Shown here piece by piece: positions 1-8,137 of a stretch of 64,000 bases of DNA. Both the position numbers and the translations under genes were made by a program. The DNA lies in assembly GCA_946902985.2 (NCBI GenBank), contig OX336389.2, forward strand, positions 145,751,099 to 145,815,098, written 5' to 3'. The notes beneath the pieces are model-generated. The model saw only the letters and a program-made list of their open reading frames with translations. It was not told the origin of the DNA and did no database searches. Every line of letters starts with the position of its first letter. Position 1 is the stretch's first letter. This DNA is from Meconema thalassinum. Taxonomy: Eukaryota > Arthropoda > Insecta > Orthoptera > Tettigoniidae.

Positions 1-74
1 ATAGCATGTTGAGTCGGCCAGCTCGACATGAAATAAAAACAAGAAGGTGTACACCAGATCCGATTTATTAATCC
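1..74 (+). repeat. Polinton left terminal inverted repeat
   Basis: Positions 1-74 pair with 14922-14849 (position i matches 14923-i) with one mismatch at position 61. The terminus reads AGCATGTTGAGTCGG from position 3. Identity reaches the first base of the window, so the true outer end may lie left of it. On the minus strand the repeat holds an AATAAA poly(A) signal (64-69 read in reverse) that could serve the gene reading into it. Confidence 0.93.
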
Positions 75-77
75 TTA

Positions 78-3000
78 TTATTCCTCTTCATCTTCCTCTT
101 CATCATCATCATCATCTTCTTCTTCCTCATCCTCTCCTAATCTCTCACACCCTTCCATCGCCGTCATTAATTGGGTGAAAACTCCACCAACACTGGATCA
201 TTTCCAAAGCTATATAAAAAAAAAAAAAATGTATACAATAAAGAGTACAACAAAATTGTTTTATAACGCTTGTTTATCTAAATATTGTATTGTGAATTGT
301 TGGGAGTGTGTGAGAGCAAGTACAGTTCACCTAAGTCTGCAGCAGCTTCCAGCGGACGCCCTTAGGGTGAGCTACAAGTTCTGTTCATTTTTAAGTAGTT
401 TCAAAATGTTGCTACTAGATATTAATGATACCTAGTGGTGAATGTTGGAACTTGAGTATGGGTTTCAGTGCTGGCAGTGTTCACGAACATGTGTGACTCA
501 CTTGAGTATGTAGGTGCTGTGAATTGCTGAGAGTGTGTGAGAGCAAGTACAGTTCACCTAAGTCTGCAGCAGCTTCCAGCGGACGCCCTTAGGGTGAGCT
601 ACAAGTTCTGTTCATTTTTAAGTAGTTTCAAAATTTTGCTACTAGATATTAATGATACCTAGTGGTGAATGTAGGAACTTGAGTATGGGTTTCAGTGCTG
701 GCAGTGTTCACGAACATGTGTGACTCACTTGAGTATGTAGCTGCTTCCAGCAAACACCATTAGAGTGAGCTACAAGTTCCAAGTTTTTTGCTACCAGATA
801 ATAATGCCATCTAGTGGTAAATGTTGGAACTTGTTTTAACAAAATCTAACCTGTCAATTTAGCTTCACACAAGTTTAGTCTGTGGACGGATCTTTTACAT
901 GTCATAAAGTGAGAACATGTAACCGCTGGCTTTACTCCCCCTCCAAAGGAAGGCATACTAAAGGATTTTAACACACTTAAAAAATCTGACTTCCTTCCCA
1001 ATCCTTTTTTTTTTTTTTTTATTCATCGCAATAACACGGGTTATCAGACAAATTCTACTCACACCCAAGTAAACATGGGCTACAAAGGCGGTAACTACGC
1101 TCCAGCGGACGCCCTTAGGGTGAGCTACAAGTTCTGTTCATTTTTAAGTAGTTTCAAAATTTTGCTACTAGATATTAATGATACCTAGTGGTGAATGTAG
1201 GAACTTGAGTATGGGTTTCAGTGCTGGCAGTGTTCACGAACATGTGTGACTCACTTGAGTATGTAGCTGCTTCCAGCAAACACCATTAGAGTGAGCTACA
1301 AGTTCCAAGTTTTTTGCTACCAGATAATAATGCCATCTAGTGGTAAATGTTGGAACTTGTTTTAACAAAATCTAACCTGTCAATTTAGCTTCACACAAGT
1401 TTAGTCTGTGGACGGATCTTTTACATGTCATAAAGTGAGAACATGTAACCGCTGGCTTTACTCCCCCTCCAAAGGAAGGCATACTAAAGGATTTTAACAC
1501 ACTTAAAAAATCTGACTTCCTTCCCAATCCCTTTTTTTATTCATCGCAATAACACGGGTTATCAGACAAATTCTACTCACACCCAAGTAAACATGGGCTA
1601 CAAAGGCGGTAACTACGCTCCAGCGGACGCCCTTAGGGTGAGCTACAAGTTCTGTTCATTTTTAAGTAGTTTCAAAATTTTGCTACTAGATATTAATGAT
1701 ACCTAGTGGTGAATGTAGGAACTTGAGTATGGGTTTCAGTGCTGGCAGTGTTCACGAACATGTGTGACTCACTTGAGTATGTAGCTGCTTCCAGCAAACA
1801 CCATTAGAGTGAGCTACAAGTTCCAAGTTTTTTGCTACCAGATAATAATGCCATCTAGTGGTAAATGTTGGAACTTGTTTTGACAAAATCTAACCTGTCA
1901 ATTTAGCTTCACACAAGTTTAGTCTGTGGACGGATCTTTTACATGTCATAAAGTGAGAACATGTAACCGCTGGCTTTACTCCCCCTCCAAAGGAAGGCAT
2001 ACTAAAGGATTTTAACACACTTAAAAAATCTGACTTCCTTCCCAATCCTTTTTTTTTTTTTTTATTCATCGCAATAACACGGGTTATCAGACAAATTCTA
2101 CTCACACCCAAGTAAACATGGGCTACAAAGGCGGTAACTACGCTCCAGCGGACGCCCTTAGGGTGAGCTACAAGTTCTGTTCATTTTTAAGTAGTTTCAA
2201 AATTTTGCTACTAGATATTAATGATACCTAGTGGTGAATGTAGGAACTTGAGTATGGGTTTCAGTGCTGGCAGTGTTCACGAACATGTGTGACTCACTTG
2301 AGTATGTAGCTGCTTCCAGCAAACACCATTAGAGTGAGCTACAAGTTCCAAGTTTTTTGCTACCAGATAATAATGCCATCTAGTGGTAAATGTTGGAACT
2401 TGTTTTGACAAAATCTAACCTGTCAATTTAGCTTCACACAAGTTTAGTCTGTGGACGGATCTTTTACATGTCATAAAGTGAGAACATGTAACCGCTGGCT
2501 TTACTCCCCCTCCAAAGGAAGGCATACTAAAGGATTTTAACACACTTAAAAAATCTGACTTCCTTCCCAATCCTTTTTTTTTTATTCATCGCAATAACAC
2601 GGGTTATCAGACAAATTCTACTCACACCCAAGTAAACATGGGCTACAAAGGCGGTAACTACGCTCAGTATTTCTAATCATTTTGAAGAAAAAAAAAACAC
2701 CGCTTGCTTCCAGTATTTGATCAGATCAGGAATGGAATGAATTAAACTCCATCTAGCGGCGAGAAAGATCTGTGTTGGCTGCCAAAGCCTGTCTCACTTT
2801 TTAGAGTCAATGTTTAAATGAATGACAGATAAAAAGAAATGATAGTGGAGGGTGTTGACGGAAGAAAATTTTGACAGGGAAAACTGATGTTCCCAGAGAA
2901 AAACCTGTCTGCTTTTGGTTTCCCCAGCACAGATCTAACATAAAGTGACTGGAATTGAACCACGCACCCAGCCGTGAGAGAGTGGCGTGCTGCTACATAA

Positions 3001-3106
3001 GGCTTTAGTAAATAAATAATACTTACATCAACAGATCCAGCGACAATTCCTCCTGGTTATCTTCTCCTTCCATCTCCACGACTTTATCGATCTTGTCCCC
3101 AGACAT
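78..3106 (-). CDS. possible two-exon small acidic protein gene of the Polinton
   Basis: Exon 1 is 3106-3027: an ATG start and 26 codons of acidic, Glu-rich protein (starts MSGDKIDK), followed by a perfect donor GTAAGT (3026-3021). A TATA box (TATATAAG, 3150-3143) lies about 37 nt upstream of the ATG. Two acceptors at the far left are possible. One after a T-rich tract at 211-210 gives a short tail with a stop. A weaker one at 194-193 keeps a frame of 37 residues ending in a run of Asp and Glu, with its stop at 80-78, next to the inverted repeat. Both fit the exon 1 phase. The intron would be 2.8 kb and contains the 520-bp array and a SINE. I do not recognise the protein. The promoter, ATG and donor are directly visible; the splice pairing is inference. 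Confidence 0.35.
293..2664. repeat. tandem array, about 520-bp unit, four copies plus a 227-bp partial unit
   Basis: The landmark AGCGGACGCCC recurs at 351, 578, 1104, 1622 and 2147, so spacings are 227, 526, 518 and 525. Copies are nearly identical except for the length of an internal poly-T tract (for example 997-1020 and 2049-2063). Each unit contains two diverged half-copies around TACCTAGTGGTGAATG and CATCTAGTGGTAAATG, so an older internal duplication preceded the array. No coding frame is credible. The array lies inside the Polinton, between the left terminus and PolB. Confidence 0.93.
2700..2998 (-). mobile_element. SINE family A copy, diverged, inside the Polinton
   Basis: This copy matches the SINEs at 20471-20805 and 32774-33107 in order: the CATCTAGCGGCGAG block, the AATGACAGAT block, the ACCTGTCTGC block and a tRNA-like head read on the minus strand ending near 2998. 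It is more diverged than the copy at 32774. I found no clear target duplication. Confidence 0.8.
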
Positions 3107-3347
3107 TGTAGCGAATGATATGTTGTGAAAAGGAACATCCTCCTTATATACTGTGTGTGGTTTCTGGTGAAAGGCGGATTAATTAGAAGTGTTTAAACTA
3201 GTTGTACAGGGTTATACAGTGTGGAACTATTTCTGGTGAAAGGAAGGTCAGTAACGATTCCTGTATTAACGCAGGGTAATGCCGTATGGAGGTCATGTTT
3301 GTGTGAAAGGAACGGTAATCCAGAGACGTTTCCTGTATTCGGAGGGG

Positions 3348-3441
3348 TATAAATACTCGAGCAGAATTGAAATGAAGGTAGAGTTGTCTTCGAGCTTACA
3401 GCGTTCACACCAGATTGTAATTGGATCCTTGTCTATCAGGT
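3348..3441 (+). promoter_or_regulatory. TATA promoter with possible 5' exon and splice donor, likely for PolB
   Basis: TATAAATA at 3348-3355 is followed about 85 nt later by CAG|GTAATATT (donor GT at 3440-3441). It points toward PolB and diverges from the minus-strand TATA at 3150-3143. Short repeated blocks (TTTCTGGTGAAAGG twice, and CCTGTATT twice) lie between the two promoters. The link to PolB is inferred because the N-terminal half of PolB is missing. Confidence 0.45.
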
Positions 3442-3540
3442 AATATTCAACATACTTAAGTATATAACTTTAAAGTATATCCTAGTGTATATATTTGACT
3501 ATGTGCTACTGGGAGACTAACTCATTCAGATGGTTTACAA

Positions 3541-3935
3541 AATAAGTGATTGTACTGTACAGAAAAGAGGAGAATTGAAGCATTTGAAATGTGGTGTTAC
3601 AGGAGAATGATGAAAATCAGATGGGTAGAGAGAGTAACAAATAAAGAGGTATTAAGACGAGTGGGAGAGGAGAGATATTTCTGGCGACTGCTAATGAAGA
3701 GAAGAGATACATTGGTAGGACACATATTAAGACACCCTGGAATAGCAAGCTAAGTTATGGAAGGAAGGTTCGAGGACAAAACTGTAGGGGTAGACCAAGG
3801 TTAGAATATGTTAAACAGATTGTGTCGGGTGTAGAATGTCGGAGCAATGTAGAGATGAAACGATTAGCTCAGGACAGGGAGGCATGGAGAGCTGCATCGA
3901 ACCAGTCAAAAGACTGAAGACTTAAACAACAACTG
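3541..3935 (+). mobile_element. LINE 3' fragment (end of reverse-transcriptase ORF plus 3' UTR)
   Basis: The frame 3550-3753 starts on a non-ATG codon and encodes the extreme C-terminal tail found in many insect endonuclease/reverse-transcriptase LINEs (RRIEAFEMWCYRRMM, then a VLRRVGEER segment and GHILRHPG). The 3' end runs to a CAAAAGACTGAAGACTTAAA tail with an A-rich end near 3930. It is a 5'-truncated retrotransposed piece, sitting where the N-terminal part of PolB would be expected. Confidence 0.8.
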
Positions 3936-4335
3936 TACATTTCAGTACTTGTAAATGCTGAGATGGTATGTTTAAATCCACATGAAGATGTTTAGAATTT
4001 TAATAGTATAATGGCCTATTGACAAAGCTGGTTTAAAAGTCAAACGGTATGAATCAGACAAGCAATAATTACTTCAAGTTTGAAACGAGCAGAATTCATA
4101 GCATGTAATAAGATTGGTTTTAACGTGACTTGCATCTTAAACCACTAGCTGCCTGGGATATATAAAATGAATGCAGCTCAATTATATATAATTACTGTTA
4201 TTATCCAATTAAATGTTGCCGATTTCACTGCATTGCCTCGCGAGATAATGACAGTGCTCAAGGCATTCGCGGAATAGATAATGACCTCTTATGTATTGCA
4301 AAGGTGAAGGCTTGATGTAACATTAGCTCTGAGAC

Positions 4336-5817
4336 ATGGATTCACTTTTATACTTTAGTTCCAGGTCAAGTAACCTAAACAATCTAGATCCAGCCCATTA
4401 CTACACCCTTGCCGGATACAGTTGGGACTGTATGTTGAAGGTGACTGAAATAGAACTGGAACTATTAACTGACATCGACATGTTGCTCTTTTTTGAACGC
4501 GGGATACGTGGCGGGCTTGTATCGCTTGTGCAAAAGCATGCCAAAGCAAATAATCCATATATGAATACATACAAACCAAAGCAACCTACAACATACCTCA
4601 CCTACCTGGATTGTAACAATTTATACGGATATGCTATGGAAAAACCGCTTCCGTATCAAAATTTTCGATGGTTGACTTCAGATGAAGTTTCAAATTTTAA
4701 TTTACAGGACGCGTTGAGCAATAACACACGTGGCTATGTTCTAGAAGTTGACATATTATATCCCCGCGAGATACACAATGATCATTCTGATCTACCATTT
4801 TGTGTTGAAAAACTACAACCTCCCAGTTCACGTTCCAACAATAAAAAGTTGCTGGCAACGTTAAATCCGAAAAATCGCTACGTCATACACATCGAAAATT
4901 TAATGCAATGTTTGAAACACGGTTTGAAGCTACAAACCATTCACCGCATTATTTGTTTTGACCAGAAACCATGGTTACAACCGTACATGCAATTAAATAC
5001 TCATTATCGGCAGCACGCCAAGACTACATTCGAGTCAAATTTTTATAAATTAATGAACAATGCATGCTACGGTAAATCTATGGAAAATATTAGAAAGCAA
5101 AGAACTATTCATTTGGTAAACCACTGGGATGGTCGATATGGCGCACGAAAATATATTGCTATGCCCAATTTCCATTCAGTACGAGTTATTGAAACTGATT
5201 TAGTAACCATTGAATTGTCAAAGACAGAAATCATGTATAACAAACCAATTTACTTAGGAATGGTAATACTTGACTATTCAAAATTTGTAATGTATCAATT
5301 TCATTATGAGTTTGCCAAACAAAAGTTTGGAGATGTAAAATTACTGTATATGGATACAGACAGTCTTATTTATCAAACCAATAAGACGGATATTTACTCT
5401 GTGATGAGAGAACATCCAAGTTACTTTGATACCTCAAACTATGAGGTTAACAATATGTTTGGCATAATTCCCATGAATAAAAAACACATTGGTCTATTTA
5501 AGGATGAGTGTGCTGGCGATGTTATGACGGAATTTGTGGCTTTGGCGCCGAAAATGTACGCATTTTCAACACAAAAGAATAAAGGTCAATGCAAAGCGAA
5601 GGGTGTTCTTCGTAGCGTCACACAATTCCTCAATGTTGAGGAATATCGATGTGTACTCTACACAAACACCTCTCGCTTGTACCAGCAAACACGCATTCTT
5701 TCAAAGAACCATAATATATTTACAGTAAATCAAAATAAAACATCGCTGTCTACATATGACAATAAACGGTTGTGGGATGGTGTAAATAGCTTGCCTTTTG
5801 GACATTTCCACACCTAG
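4336..5817 (+). CDS. protein-primed DNA polymerase B, C-terminal polymerase part (truncated)
   Basis: This is the Polinton replicative polymerase, which would copy the element by protein priming. The 493-residue frame starts with ATG at 4336 but has only the palm and thumb half. Motif A is LDCNNLYGYA (residues 91-100), motif B is NNACYGKSME (241-250) and motif C is YMDTDSLIY (338-346), followed by a conserved APKMYAF (404-410). Full-length Polinton PolB proteins are about twice this size or more; the 3'-5' exonuclease and N-terminal region are absent, and a LINE fragment lies upstream. All three polymerase motifs are intact, so truncation is the visible lesion. An AATAAA at 5931-5936 follows the stop. 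The present start may simply be the first Met after the break. Confidence 0.93.
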   Translation: MDSLLYFSSRSSNLNNLDPAHYYTLAGYSWDCMLKVTEIELELLTDIDMLLFFERGIRGGLVSLVQKHAKANNPYMNTYKPKQPTTYLTYLDCNNLYGYAMEKPLPYQNFRWLTSDEVSNFNLQDALSNNTRGYVLEVDILYPREIHNDHSDLPFCVEKLQPPSSRSNNKKLLATLNPKNRYVIHIENLMQCLKHGLKLQTIHRIICFDQKPWLQPYMQLNTHYRQHAKTTFESNFYKLMNNACYGKSMENIRKQRTIHLVNHWDGRYGARKYIAMPNFHSVRVIETDLVTIELSKTEIMYNKPIYLGMVILDYSKFVMYQFHYEFAKQKFGDVKLLYMDTDSLIYQTNKTDIYSVMREHPSYFDTSNYEVNNMFGIIPMNKKHIGLFKDECAGDVMTEFVALAPKMYAFSTQKNKGQCKAKGVLRSVTQFLNVEEYRCVLYTNTSRLYQQTRILSKNHNIFTVNQNKTSLSTYDNKRLWDGVNSLPFGHFHT

Positions 5818-5851
5818 TAAATAAGAACACACTTTAATTTTTCAATTCTTT

Positions 5852-5936
5852 TTTATTACAATTGTATGTTTTTACAAGAAGAAACCAAAACATCTTTTGT
5901 GAATGCTGTAATCTGGTGGACTGACTCTCAAATAAA
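5852..5936. terminator. crossed poly(A) signals of converging Polinton genes
   Basis: AATAAA for the plus-strand PolB transcript is at 5931-5936. AATAAA for the minus-strand block is at 5857-5852. Each lies beyond the other, so the two mRNAs would overlap at their 3' ends by roughly 100 nt. Confidence 0.5.
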
Positions 5937-5960
5937 TACTTAACAATATTTGATTCATGG

Positions 5961-6413
5961 TTATTTCTTTGTCCTTTTCCTCGCTAATCCACAACCACCA
6001 CCAATCATTAGCTTTGACTTCATGGCTCCTGCCACGATCAAGGCTGCAATCTTTTCACCAATGGAAGCAGTAGATGATGTCACGCGCTGCACAGCCTTTC
6101 TTAGAAGAATGTGGTCTGCAACTCGACGTACTTCTGCATTCTTCTTGCTGTAAGCAATGTCATGATCTCTACACGCAGCATCCAATATGTTGATTCCAGA
6201 GTTCCCTTGTGCTAGACGTTGGCTTAGTTTAGTCCCAGGTCCACAAAATTGATAGCCGGGAATATGCAGTTCAATGGGGAGTAGATCAATGGCCTTGTTA
6301 ACTAGACCATGACCAGCAAAGGTCCGATATATCTTTTTCAATCGTTGTCTTACTTTTTGGTGCTGGCGATACGACCGCTGCTGTCTCTTCTTCCTCTTCG
6401 TCATCGCAACCAT
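5961..6413 (-). CDS. phospholipase A2-like protein of the Polinton
   Basis: The likely start is ATG at 6413 (an ATG at 6404 is also possible); upstream in-frame codons lack an ATG. The product is 150 residues. A basic N terminus (TKRKKRQQ) is followed by a calcium-loop motif YQFCGPGTKL (54-63) and the catalytic pair in CRDHDIAY (81-88, His84-Asp85), the pattern of secreted and parvovirus-type PLA2. It ends in a hydrophobic and glycine-rich tail with KRTKK. In parvoviruses such domains help virions cross endosomal membranes; the same role here is inference. It is the last gene of the minus-strand block, converging on PolB. Its first 39 codons overlap another frame on the same strand. Confidence 0.82.
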   Translation of the reverse strand: MVAMTKRKKRQQRSYRQHQKVRQRLKKIYRTFAGHGLVNKAIDLLPIELHIPGYQFCGPGTKLSQRLAQGNSGINILDAACRDHDIAYSKKNAEVRRVADHILLRKAVQRVTSSTASIGEKIAALIVAGAMKSKLMIGGGCGLARKRTKK

Positions 6414-6510
6414 GGAATGATGAAGCAAAGTCTTTACAGGACGGTATATTTGTATGGCCGTGGTACAATTTGATGAGCTGACACGTTCCACACTGTCTAA
6501 TGGATGGCAT
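6298..6510 (-). CDS. small Cys/acidic ORF overlapping the PLA2 gene
   Basis: A 70-residue frame starts at ATG 6510 (MPSIRQCGTCQ) with a CxxC, a His-rich patch and a DEEEEE run. It lies between the stop of the 53-residue ORF (6607) and the PLA2 gene, and fills an otherwise unusually long 190-nt gap in a compact block. Its last 116 nt overlap the PLA2 start in another frame, so DEEEEE and the PLA2 basic patch are coded by the same bases. I do not recognise it; it may be chance. Confidence 0.35.
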   Translation of the reverse strand: MPSIRQCGTCQLIKLYHGHTNIPSCKDFASSFHGCDDEEEEETAAVVSPAPKSKTTIEKDISDLCWSWSS

Positions 6511-6606
6511 TTTAGTGATAGACACTTGCTGGTGATGACTAAAGTCAGTGCATGGTTGTAGTTCACGCAGACCAGGATCTCTGCTCCACTCACTAGGTAC
6601 ACTGTG

Positions 6607-6768
6607 CTAAATATTTTTCACCGCGTTTGAAGCAACATAAAAAAGGAACGCCTTGGGCAAAGCGTTCAATTCCTCATCTGTGAAACTGTCAAGCTTCTTT
6701 TTACAGGCAAAAAACTTGACAATAGCTCGCTCTGTGGGGTTTGAGTCCAAACCTTCAATTGCTGCCAT
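6607..6768 (-). CDS. small conserved-looking Polinton ORF, 53 residues
   Basis: ATG at 6768 and TAG at 6607-6609. The product begins MAAIEGLDSNPTERAIVKFF and continues as a charged helical protein with LDSFTDEELNALPKAF. It lies 51 nt downstream of the exonuclease-like gene on the same strand. Base composition and packing match its neighbours, so I think it is real, but I recognise no family. No separate promoter is evident. Confidence 0.5.
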   Translation of the reverse strand: MAAIEGLDSNPTERAIVKFFACKKKLDSFTDEELNALPKAFLFYVASNAVKNI

Positions 6769-6819
6769 ATTACTACACGTCCACACTGATCACTGGTATG
6801 TATCACACTAAAGCTGACG

Positions 6820-7320
6820 TTACGACGCTTTGCACTCAACATGCAAGTTTTGACATGCTCTGCGAGCTAGCCAATCAAAAAGCTTCCAAACATTTTGAAG
6901 TGTTTTATTTTGTAGAGGTTCATCAGGCACGGACAGGTTGTACAGTGCAGGACATCCCAGATCATGAAGGTCAACAAGTTGACATGTTGAATTAACATAC
7001 TGACGCAACCATTCCTTTTTTTCACTTCCCTTTACAAATACAAGGTCAGCACCAAACAAGTGAGCTTTCAGAACAAGTGATAGATGCTGGTAAGGAATGT
7101 CGCCTTCTTTCCAGACTAGTCCCAAATTGCGTTGCAACCACTCTGTTTGTCTTCTGTCCTCGTCTGACTGCAAATGCAATGGAAACGGTGGTTCAAAGAC
7201 AAAACTGGTTACTCTTGGGGCCCACATGGTTGTGCAGTCAATAATTCCTACTTCTTTAAATACAAACTTGTTTCCGTTCACCTTGAAACCCTGCACGTCG
7301 ACAATCAATGTTTTCGGCAT
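6820..7320 (-). CDS. Polinton accessory protein, RNase H/DEDD-exonuclease-like pattern
   Basis: ATG at 7320 (MPKTLIVDVQGF) gives 166 residues. The opening beta-strand pattern LIVDVQGF, then FVFEPPFPL, the ADLVFVKGSEKKEWL segment and LVDLHDLGCPAL, resemble a family of insect and mobile-element proteins that I remember as RNase H-fold, exonuclease-like. The acidic residues at D8, K97-E100 and D117 or D120 would be the candidate active-site neighbourhood. That assignment is from memory and pattern, not a search. An AT-rich TGTATATTAT lies about 75 nt upstream of the ATG. The gene is on the same strand as the 228-residue gene upstream and the 53-residue ORF downstream. Confidence 0.55.
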   Translation of the reverse strand: MPKTLIVDVQGFKVNGNKFVFKEVGIIDCTTMWAPRVTSFVFEPPFPLHLQSDEDRRQTEWLQRNLGLVWKEGDIPYQHLSLVLKAHLFGADLVFVKGSEKKEWLRQYVNSTCQLVDLHDLGCPALYNLSVPDEPLQNKTLQNVWKLFDWLARRACQNLHVECKAS

Positions 7321-7412
7321 GGCGACGGATATCAGACCTTCCACCACCGCTGCTTCTTAACAACTAACTGATTGGATAGGAGCGGGAAAATAATATACAC
7401 ACAAAGAATCAA

Positions 7413-8099
7413 TTACACAATTTTATTCATAAAGTTATCAGTACATCGCTTACAATTTTTTATCATAGGATTTGGACCATCCCAATCACAGTGAGAATCT
7501 CCTCGATGCATAAAGTGTCTACGACAAGGACGGCAGGCTGCAACATCCGCCGACATACGGAGGTGTAATGGTAGCTTATCCCAATTAAGGTCAATGTCGT
7601 GTGCACCGTACGCGGTCAGAAATCCAGCTGGTAAATAGGCAATCAGATGCTGCGGCATTTCACGAAGAAATTGTGCTTTATGGTAGGCGCGTATTGCTAA
7701 ACTCACCAGGGTGCAATAAATCTCAAATGCTGCATCAGCGTCTCGACTTGTTGAGCAACGATCGCATTTGCAGTCCATGCAATCTACCCGCTCTCCAACA
7801 TGACAAGATGAAGCTTTGGCAACGCCATCGTCCACATTATTTGTTTGATTAGCGATGGGCTTGTTGTTGTAGCCCCTGTCATGAATACCAAACGTAGACA
7901 TGAATCCATCTGGTAAATAGTGAACCAGATGCGGCGGCATTCTAAGCACAGTATGATTCTTGTGATAGGCAGTTATAGCTTCACTCACTAGGGCGCGATA
8001 AATGGTAAACCTTGAATCTTCATCTGAGCCTGGTGAATCACTTTCACATTTGCAGACCCACCTCGCAGAGGGGGTTGTGACTTCATCGTAGCTTTCCAT
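7413..8099 (-). CDS. duplicated-domain, Cys-rich Polinton protein of unknown function
   Basis: ATG at 8099 gives 228 residues. A longer frame to 8114 begins at TTG and is not needed. Two tandem copies of a ~44-residue domain occupy 31-74 and 125-168. They share IYRALVSEAITAYHK against IYCTLVSLAIRAYHK, then MPxHLxxYLPxGF and a final AHD or IHD. Cys-rich segments sit before each copy (CKC; CMDCKCDRC), and the C terminus has CRPC...CKRC, a likely zinc site. TATAAATA at 8137-8130 is the promoter and contains the stop codon of the major capsid gene. An AATAAA overlaps its own last codons (7427-7422). I recognise no family; a nucleic-acid or zinc-dependent scaffold role is only a guess. Confidence 0.75.
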   Translation of the reverse strand: MESYDEVTTPSARWVCKCESDSPGSDEDSRFTIYRALVSEAITAYHKNHTVLRMPPHLVHYLPDGFMSTFGIHDRGYNNKPIANQTNNVDDGVAKASSCHVGERVDCMDCKCDRCSTSRDADAAFEIYCTLVSLAIRAYHKAQFLREMPQHLIAYLPAGFLTAYGAHDIDLNWDKLPLHLRMSADVAACRPCRRHFMHRGDSHCDWDGPNPMIKNCKRCTDNFMNKIV

Positions 8100-8129
8100 G
8101 ACTGTGAAGGACAATGGAGGAAGACATGC

Positions 8130-8137
8130 TATTTATA
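8130..8137 (-). promoter_or_regulatory. TATA box embedded in the MCP stop codon
   Basis: TATAAATA on the minus strand contains the TAA stop (8135-8133) of the major capsid gene and lies 31 nt upstream of the next ATG at 8099. That spacing would put transcription start almost at the ATG. Confidence 0.6.

Noticed and set aside
8100..8114. Five-residue N-terminal extension of the 228-aa protein (similar extensions at 7321-7347, 9348-9392, 10188-10196 and 11025-11072)
   Set aside because: These open on GTG or TTG. In eukaryotic genes the next ATG is the better start and fits the TATA spacing.
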